Under the pieces are notes generated by a model. That model worked only from the letters and a program-made list of their open reading frames with translations, made no database searches and was not told where the DNA came from. Both the position numbers and the translations under genes were made by a program. A stretch of DNA of 6,807 nt from Bdellovibrionales bacterium (GTDB lineage: Bacteria; Bdellovibrionota; Bdellovibrionia; Bdellovibrionales; JAMPXM01): contig SXSP01000132.1 of assembly GCA_005792225.1 (NCBI GenBank), forward strand, positions 1 to 6,807, written 5' to 3'. Of this stretch, positions 1-4,344 are shown piece by piece (position 1 is the first letter of the stretch; each line of letters begins with the position of its first letter).

Positions 1-162
1 GATGAAGGTGGCGAATACAATCACGATGTTTTCGAATGTCTGCACTCAAAAGCGCGCACGAAGGGCATCAGCATTCTCGTCTTTGAGGGCGCAAGCCTTC
101 GCGAAGCTTTCGAAGGCGTCAAGAAATCTTGCACGGAGAGATCAAGCCATGCGGCTCTTTAA
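1..162 (+). CDS. 3' end of an unrecognised protein gene (partial)
   Basis: Reading frame 1 is open from the first base to a TAA at 160-162. It encodes at least 53 residues that look like real protein: acidic at first (DEGGEYNHDVFE), then a hydrophobic strand and an amphipathic stretch (GISILVFEGASLREAFEGVKK), and a Ser/Ala-rich end. The other open frame here (from base 2) would give an Arg/Ala/Ser-rich peptide typical of a shadow frame, so I prefer frame 1. The start lies outside the window. The stop falls 14 bases inside the next gene, which starts at 149 on the same strand; this suggests an operon with translational coupling. I do not recognise the family, and too little is visible to assign a function. 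Confidence 0.6.
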   Translation, partial: DEGGEYNHDVFECLHSKARTKGISILVFEGASLREAFEGVKKSCTERSSHAAL

Positions 163-757
163 ATTCTCTCTCCTCGCTCTCTTGATTTTCTCGCAGTCAT
201 TCGCATTCGCGCACACCCGTTTTCGCGCCGACGGGCCAACTCCGCCGCGCAATAACAATGCTGGCCTCAAAACCGGTCCTTGCGGGGGTGTCCCTCGCAC
301 CGCGAATCCCGCGACCCTCGTCGCCGGTGAAACGATCACCGTGACTTGGGAAGAAACGATCCAGCACCCCGGCCACTTCGAGTTTTATTTCTCGCGCGCG
401 AACGACGCGAACTTCGAACTCCTGAAGATGGTCCCCGACCATCAAGACGATGCGAACACCGTTCCGCACCAATACTCAACAACCCTCGTGGTTCCAAGTG
501 TTCCGTGTGAGGCGTGCACGCTACAACTCATTCAAGTCATGACTGAGAATCCTTCAAGCCCGCGCCCCTACTTTTCTTGCGCGGATATCAAGATTCTTCC
601 TTCACCGGCAACTCCGGTTCCGACACCGACGGCGACACCCTCTCCGAGCCCGACGCCGAGCCCGGGACCTGGAGCGACGGCAACGCCGACCCCGTCGCCG
701 ACGGCGTCACCGACCCCGGCTCTCTCGACGCCGGTCGACCCGTGCCACCAAACTTAG
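149..757 (+). CDS. Secreted LPMO-like (SCE4755-type) histidine-brace protein with Pro/Thr tail
   Basis: 202 residues from ATG 149, chosen because GGAGAG (135-140) lies 8 bases upstream and because this start places a clean signal peptide at the N terminus (MRLFKFSLLALLIFSQSFAFA). Signal peptidase cleavage after AFA would leave His22 as the mature N terminus. An N-terminal His is the hallmark of copper 'histidine brace' proteins such as lytic polysaccharide monooxygenases. GPCGG (43-47), the QHPGHFEFYFS segment (72-82) and four cysteines in the folded part (45, 120, 123, 144) match my memory of the SCE4755 polysaccharide-monooxygenase-like family. The second brace His is probably 73, 76 or 107. 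Residues 151-196 are a Pro/Thr/Ser/Ala linker ending in DPCHQT with no binding domain after it. The likely role is oxidative polysaccharide attack or copper binding outside the cytoplasm; substrate unknown. An in-frame upstream start at base 2 is rejected. Confidence 0.8.
   Translation: MRLFKFSLLALLIFSQSFAFAHTRFRADGPTPPRNNNAGLKTGPCGGVPRTANPATLVAGETITVTWEETIQHPGHFEFYFSRANDANFELLKMVPDHQDDANTVPHQYSTTLVVPSVPCEACTLQLIQVMTENPSSPRPYFSCADIKILPSPATPVPTPTATPSPSPTPSPGPGATATPTPSPTASPTPALSTPVDPCHQT
599..736 (+). repeat. Degenerate Pro/Thr/Ser codon repeat (linker-coding)
   Basis: This stretch encodes residues 151-196 of the LPMO-like protein as irregular PTP, PSP and TPS units. At DNA level it is a run of ccgac, gacgcc and ccgag-type units. 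It reads open in other frames (an Asp/Gly-rich peptide in one of them), but that is a consequence of the repeat. Such tracts usually form flexible, extended linkers in secreted enzymes and change length easily by replication slippage. Confidence 0.85.
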
Positions 758-2643
758 TTTCCTTTAAATGGAATTCTACATTCGTTGAAATCGAAATCCT
801 TCTCGCAGCCGATCGTCTCGCGAATCGGCGTCGAGAAGAGTTCTTTTCGGCGCTGATCGCCGGCCGTATGCTCTTCGAAAACGTATTCGTTCTCGATTTC
901 GCTCTCTTCGGGGAAGTGACTCGCTAGCGAGGGCTTCACGCACTGCCATGAACTAGACGCGAGGAAAACATTCTGGCGATCCCACTTCTCGGGAATTTGT
1001 TTAAGTAGCTCCGCGAGCGCGTAACTTCCGACGACATCCGCGAAACGCTCGTAAGGTGGTGACGAGAATCCTTCTCTCTCGAGCCGATCGCGCGGGGAGA
1101 ACTCCCCTTCCGTCTGCAGAACTCTCTCCATCAACTGCGTCGTCATCTCTTTTGATTTTTCGATCGCTTCCCGCATCCTCTCGGTCCCCGTCGCTCCCGA
1201 GCAGCGATACTCGGCGGTGAAATAGAGGAGCGTCGTCAATTCATCATCAATGGGCTCTTCACCCCGACTCCAGAGCGAGTAGCTGCAAGGATTCAGGTAA
1301 TTTGGATTTCTTTGCTTTTTCCCATTGGCCATCGGAATCTCGGGTTTCATGATCCTCAGAAATCGATCCCCCGAGGCGAGCTCCGAGATGCGGTCCGCGA
1401 CGATCGTTTTCGTAAAGCGCTTGGATTCGGAGATTGTCAGCTCCTTCGTCGTCGGGCGCCTCTGCAGGCAGCGCTGAAACTGACGGAGTTCCGGCTCGTA
1501 ACCATCGAGTGATTCGAGTGACTCCTCAAATTGTTCCTTGTACTGCTGCCAAGCGGGACACGAGAACGTCTTAGGCTCGCAAACCTGCGCCCTCAACGCC
1601 GCGAGTTTCTGACCAACTTCCGAGCGACTCTGAAAGAGGTAGCGTGTGCGGTCGCCACCGAGAGCGTGCGCCATTTCGTGGGCGAGCGTTTGCAGGATGT
1701 CTTCACTGTTAAAGTCGCCCGCGCAAACCGTGATCACGTTCAGGTAGGTGTAGTAGTACGCGTTCGCCGTCGTTCTCGAGCACTCATCATTGGCGATCGC
1801 CGGAAACGAGCCCGGGAGAGCCAATTGAATTTCGGTGATCCGCTTCATCCAATCGCTTGCGATTTCCGCGGGGATGTCGAGCTGCGGGATCAACTTCAAA
1901 AAGCTCGCTTTTAAGCGACGGAACCCGACTTCCACCTTCTGCCAGTTCTTATCGTTTCGCCAAACCGCTTGCGCGATATCCGACATGAGATTCCGCCTCG
2001 CGCGTTTGCGCTCGAGCTCGAACTCGATCGGCACGATCTTATCGGGAATCCGGTGGAAGCCCGGAAACTTCTGCACCATCCTCAACATCACGGTTTCGTT
2101 GAGCGCCATCGACCAAATGAATCCGAGTTCGTAGTCCGCGCTCTCCGAGGCCAGCCGTTGCGCCACCGACATTCGCGCCCTCGGTCGCCGATCGAGGAAC
2201 TGCCGGAGCTTCTCGAAGTAAGCGTGGCGCTCGAGCACCCGGCGAAAATCCGCCGGCAGCGCTTGTTGATTGCGAAGCTTCGCCTCCGAGTAATGGAAGA
2301 ACACCTGCGAGAATTCGTTGTGCGTATCGCCCTGAAGAATCTTGATCGAGCTCTTCGCGCCCTTCACCTCAAGATTTCCCTGCGCCTCGGGCGAATAGAG
2401 GTAAGTGCAATAAGCATCGAGGAGGTATTTACATTGAGGTGGCCGCGCATCCGTGTAGAGGCGCTCACTCGAAAACATGCGAACCGGCGAAATCTCGCCC
2501 GGAACGGGAGTCGCCGTCTCGACCTTCGTCGAGACGAAAGAAGTACAACCCATGGCTACGCCGAGAATCGCCGATAAGATGCCAATCTGAGTGAGAGGTG
2601 CGAAGACTCTCCGTGAGCCCTTCTGAGATTTGGAAGGCGTCAT
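754..2643 (-). CDS. Putative lipoprotein zinc metallopeptidase, divergent M13 (neprilysin)-like
   Basis: 629 residues. The N terminus has basic residues, a hydrophobic stretch and AMGC33, a plausible though non-canonical lipobox, so a membrane-anchored lipoprotein is likely. Four motifs occur in the order known for M13 gluzincins. NAYYYTYLNVITVCAG (294-309) resembles the M13 substrate-binding NAYY block. HEMAH (322-326) is the zinc motif with catalytic Glu323. ERFAD (532-536) followed by VGSYA resembles ExxAD, giving third ligand Glu532 and Asp536. EEHTAGDQRR (590-599) followed by a Cys resembles the C-terminal HSPxxxR block, with His592 as transition-state stabiliser. The spacing is odd: about 210 residues lie between HEMAH and ERFAD, against about 60 in neprilysin (family knowledge). 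Helical charged regions precede the catalytic part. The zinc-peptidase call is strong; the M13 relationship is inference. It converges on and overlaps the LPMO-like gene by 4 bases. A palindrome lies upstream. Confidence 0.75.
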   Translation of the reverse strand: MTPSKSQKGSRRVFAPLTQIGILSAILGVAMGCTSFVSTKVETATPVPGEISPVRMFSSERLYTDARPPQCKYLLDAYCTYLYSPEAQGNLEVKGAKSSIKILQGDTHNEFSQVFFHYSEAKLRNQQALPADFRRVLERHAYFEKLRQFLDRRPRARMSVAQRLASESADYELGFIWSMALNETVMLRMVQKFPGFHRIPDKIVPIEFELERKRARRNLMSDIAQAVWRNDKNWQKVEVGFRRLKASFLKLIPQLDIPAEIASDWMKRITEIQLALPGSFPAIANDECSRTTANAYYYTYLNVITVCAGDFNSEDILQTLAHEMAHALGGDRTRYLFQSRSEVGQKLAALRAQVCEPKTFSCPAWQQYKEQFEESLESLDGYEPELRQFQRCLQRRPTTKELTISESKRFTKTIVADRISELASGDRFLRIMKPEIPMANGKKQRNPNYLNPCSYSLWSRGEEPIDDELTTLLYFTAEYRCSGATGTERMREAIEKSKEMTTQLMERVLQTEGEFSPRDRLEREGFSSPPYERFADVVGSYALAELLKQIPEKWDRQNVFLASSSWQCVKPSLASHFPEESEIENEYVFEEHTAGDQRRKELFSTPIRETIGCEKDFDFNECRIPFKGN

Positions 2644-2665
2644 CCCCCCATTCTACGGCCCTTCC
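2640..2665 (-). promoter_or_regulatory. Start region of the metallopeptidase gene: offset SD, three-codon mini-ORF and G6 run
   Basis: On the minus strand GGAAGGG (2665-2659) is the only good Shine-Dalgarno match. It lies 15 bases from the CDS start at 2643 but exactly 7 bases from another ATG at 2651. That ATG opens ATG-GGG-GGA-TGA, whose stop overlaps the CDS start as ATGA. This could support termination-reinitiation. Alternatively, one extra G in the six-G run would fuse the upstream ATG in frame with the CDS. The geometry is directly visible; any role is inference. Confidence 0.4.
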
Positions 2666-2691
2666 GATGACGCGTGAAGACCAGGAAGCAG

Positions 2692-2758
2692 GCGGCGGGA
2701 GGCCAGGAGGTAGGCCGTACCGCATGCGGTACGGCCTACCTTCTGCTTGCCACGCCGC
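2692..2758. repeat. Long intergenic palindrome (REP-like element or stem-loop)
   Basis: Bases 2708-2741 form a perfect 34-base palindrome (17-bp arms, no unpaired centre) around GCATGC, with ends AGGTAGGCC and GGCCTACCT. Pairing continues beyond a mismatch at 2707/2742 (2704-2706 with 2743-2745) and, after a bulge, GCGGCG (2692-2697) matches CGCCGC (2753-2758). It fills most of the 117-base gap between two same-strand genes, starting just 3' of the stop codon of the small secreted protein gene. GTAGG...CCTAC ends resemble the general style of repetitive extragenic palindromes. There is no T-tract on either side, so it is a poor intrinsic terminator, though it could stabilise an mRNA 3' end or attenuate read-through into the metallopeptidase gene. 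Confidence 0.75.
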
Positions 2759-2760
2759 GC

Positions 2761-3210
2761 TTAGTGCTGGGCGCGTTCGGCGGGGGTCGACCAACGGACG
2801 CACTCGCGCATGCGCTGGAACCAAGTCGTGGTGACGCCAGTCTCGTCGCGTTCCCAGATCACCAGGGCGCGCGTGCCGAGATCGTCGTCGAAGTAGTGCT
2901 CACCCCAGACCGTGAGCTCGCGGCCGCTGTTTTCATTGAAGATGTCGACCATGCTGCTGAAGAGTTCGAGGGCTTCATCCGGATCGCCCTTGTAGCAGGC
3001 GGCGTTCATGGGATCTTCGTCCGCCTCGACGTAAACCAATTCTGCTGATGCGGGATTCTGCCACGTCGATACGACCTTGGTGTCGTAATCGTTGCTACCG
3101 CGGTAATTCACGAAGATCTGGATCTCGGCCTTGGCATCCGCCGGAGTTGCGAAACCTGTAACCGCAAAAAGGCCCGAGAGAGCGATGAACGAAGCTAAGA
3201 TTTTTTTCAT
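2761..3210 (-). CDS. Small secreted protein of unknown function
   Basis: 149 residues with a clear Sec signal peptide: MKK, a hydrophobic core (ILASFIALSGLFAVTGFA) and a likely cleavage site after ADA at residue 26. The mature part is about 123 residues, acidic, with strand-like segments (AEIQIFVNYRG, RELTVWGEHYF, GTRALVIWER) and two cysteines (72 and 137) that could form a disulfide. I do not recognise the family. The start at 3210 is well supported by AGGAGG (3221-3216) five bases upstream, and that site lies inside a hairpin. The gene follows the ABC-F-like gene on the same strand after 85 bases and precedes the metallopeptidase gene, separated from it by the palindrome. Its location is probably the periplasm or outside the cell. 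The pattern of aromatic and acidic residues suggests a compact alpha/beta domain, but no function can be assigned. Confidence 0.8.
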   Translation of the reverse strand: MKKILASFIALSGLFAVTGFATPADAKAEIQIFVNYRGSNDYDTKVVSTWQNPASAELVYVEADEDPMNAACYKGDPDEALELFSSMVDIFNENSGRELTVWGEHYFDDDLGTRALVIWERDETGVTTTWFQRMRECVRWSTPAERAQH

Positions 3211-3268
3211 GAGTTCCTCCTGATGGAGGAGTCTATGAGCAGCCGAATCCCGGGGGCAAATGGAACTC
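3211..3268 (-). promoter_or_regulatory. SD-sequestering hairpins in the leader of the small secreted protein gene
   Basis: The minus-strand leader contains TCCTCC-ATCA-GGAGGA (3230-3215), a 6-bp stem with a 4-base loop whose 3' arm contains most of the AGGAGG ribosome binding site. A second, mutually exclusive pairing joins GAGTTCC (3268-3262) with GGAACTC (3217-3211), which lies between the SD and the ATG. Both would hide the ribosome binding site, by different partners. The inverted repeats are seen directly; regulation (thermosensor-like, or opened by a protein or small RNA) is inference. Confidence 0.45.
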
Positions 3269-3280
3269 GTTTAAGTCTCG

Positions 3281-3294
3281 GTCACAACGGTGAC
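3281..3294 (-). other. Short stem-loop just after the ABC-F-like stop codon
   Basis: GTCAC-CGTT-GTGAC read on the minus strand starts 1 base after the stop codon at 3298-3296. The stem is only 5 bp and no T-run follows, so it is at best a weak 3'-end structure rather than a convincing terminator. Transcription may continue into the small secreted protein gene. Confidence 0.25.
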
Positions 3295-3295
3295 A

Positions 3296-4276
3296 TTAGG
3301 TCTCGCTATCTGCGAAAAGTGTTTCGCGTTTCGACTCGAGTTCAAGGAGCGCTTTTTTCACGCGTTCTTCGGCTTCTTCAATCCGGCCTTCATGGAGTTG
3401 ACGAACGCGGGCGAGTGTCTCCTGGGATTTTCTTTTCTTGTTCCCGCGGTGCACCTTCGGCATGCCGGTATCGGAAAACTGACGACCACGTTCGATGCGG
3501 GACCACTGCTTCGCCCGCGCTTCCCGATCGCGCTCGCGAAAGCGTTCCAGCTCTCGTTCGGCGGCGAGGAGATTTTCATCAGCCCTCTGGATTTCAACCC
3601 GTCTCGCCTCTCGGTAACCAGCGTATCCACCGCCGAAGGAGCGGAGGCCGAGGTCACCGAACTCCCAGATCCATTCCATTTTTCCGAGAGCCGCCGCGTC
3701 CTGAGTGACAACGATGAGACACCGGGAACACGCATTTGCCTTCTGCCACTCGAGCGCGAAGTTAAGAAGATTTTCTGTCGGCTCTTCAAGAACGACGAGA
3801 TCGGGTGCCTCGGCGTAGATTCGAGCCATACGCAGATGTTCTAATTCCGCCGGCGAGATCTCGGTCATCGAATCCGAGAGAGAATAAAGGTGCGCGCCTA
3901 CCGCTCGCATGGCCTCGTGTAAACGTCCCTCGAAGTTCCAATCTTCCTCGAGGGCGTCGAAATACAAAGTTTCGGTCGAGCCCCGCTGAATAGCGCGGAG
4001 GGCATCGACTTTCCCGCGCACGCCGAGTTCGTCCGCGACCTCTTCACCGATTGGTGCAGAGGGAAGAAACAAGCACCGCTCCACCGTACGTTTCACGGCG
4101 CCGCTCGAAGGTGCGAGCACACCGGCGAGGATTTGCGCGAGGCGGGAGCTCGCCTTTGACTCGATCAAACCATGAGTGCCGAACCGAAATTCAAACTCAA
4201 GCGCATCGAAGCGCGAGATGCCGTCGGCAAAGAGATACCCGATGTTGTGTCCCACGATGGCGGTTTGGCGATTCAT
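3296..4276 (-). CDS. Half-length ABC-F-like protein with all ATPase motifs lost (pseudo-ATPase)
   Basis: 326 residues from ATG 4276, preferred over TTG 4300 because GGAGG lies just upstream and the protein then begins like ABC-F members. The fold pattern of one ABC domain followed by the ABC-F linker is clear: GLIESK (36-41) and LAGVLAPSSGAV (51-62), ELGVRGKVDALRAIQ (83-97), EEDWNFEGRL (110-119), SPAELEHLRMARI (141-153), DLVVLEEPTENLL (159-171), LIVVTQDAAAL (187-197), FGGGYAGYR (214-222), a charged coiled-coil to about 318, and GMPKVHRG (271-278). Every catalytic position is changed. The Walker A GKST is gone, with a shortened loop. The Q-loop Gln is Ser73. The signature SGG is SPA, Walker B Asp is Glu164, D-loop LD is LL, and the H-loop His is Gln192. 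The second ABC domain of ABC-F proteins (usually over 500 residues) is absent. The frame is intact, so a retained non-hydrolysing protein is possible; slow decay is the alternative. Normal ABC-F proteins act on the ribosome E site. Confidence 0.75.
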   Translation of the reverse strand: MNRQTAIVGHNIGYLFADGISRFDALEFEFRFGTHGLIESKASSRLAQILAGVLAPSSGAVKRTVERCLFLPSAPIGEEVADELGVRGKVDALRAIQRGSTETLYFDALEEDWNFEGRLHEAMRAVGAHLYSLSDSMTEISPAELEHLRMARIYAEAPDLVVLEEPTENLLNFALEWQKANACSRCLIVVTQDAAALGKMEWIWEFGDLGLRSFGGGYAGYREARRVEIQRADENLLAAERELERFRERDREARAKQWSRIERGRQFSDTGMPKVHRGNKKRKSQETLARVRQLHEGRIEEAEERVKKALLELESKRETLFADSET

Positions 4277-4305
4277 GATCCTCCGCGCGACCAAGCGCAA
4301 AAGTG

Positions 4306-4311
4306 ATTGTA
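4306..4311 (-). promoter_or_regulatory. Candidate -10 box for the ABC-F-like gene
   Basis: TACAAT on the minus strand, in the 68-base divergent gap, would place transcription start near 4299, giving a leader of about 23 bases to ATG 4276. This fits the choice of ATG over TTG 4300. No convincing -35 (TTGACA-like) is seen at the usual spacing. I see no clear promoter or Shine-Dalgarno for the divergent trehalase gene. Confidence 0.25.
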
Positions 4312-4344
4312 CATCTCAAGAAGCCTGAACACACTCTGTGAACT

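Noticed and set aside
2..148. In-frame upstream extension of the LPMO-like gene from ATG at base 2
   Set aside because: It would place 49 Arg/Ala/Ser-rich residues before the signal peptide. ATG 149 has a good SD, and frame 1 is the more protein-like frame in this stretch.
577..927. Plus-strand open frame rich in Asp/Gly
   Set aside because: It is a shadow of the Pro/Thr linker repeat in another frame and runs into the antisense of the metallopeptidase gene.
1969..2577. Long plus-strand open frame antisense to the metallopeptidase gene
   Set aside because: Arg/Leu-rich composition and no start-site signal. The minus strand carries conserved motifs and a signal sequence.
2708..2741. Palindrome as an intrinsic terminator
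   Set aside because: The stem is strong but no T-tract follows on either strand, so it is reported as a repeat or stem-loop.
2465..2834. Open frames on both strands across the palindrome sharing an identical peptide (GRPYRMRYGLP)
   Set aside because: The shared peptide is an artefact of a perfect palindrome being read on both strands. Neither frame has other protein-like features.
3223..3844. Plus-strand open frames opposite the ABC-F-like gene, one with an SD-like GGAGGA before ATG 3235
   Set aside because: The SD-like sequence is one arm of the hairpin in the minus-strand leader, and the minus strand matches a known family over its full length.
4298..4300. TTG start for the ABC-F-like protein
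   Set aside because: It has no SD and would lie about at the transcription start predicted from TACAAT. ATG 4276 has GGAGG upstream and fits the family's N terminus.
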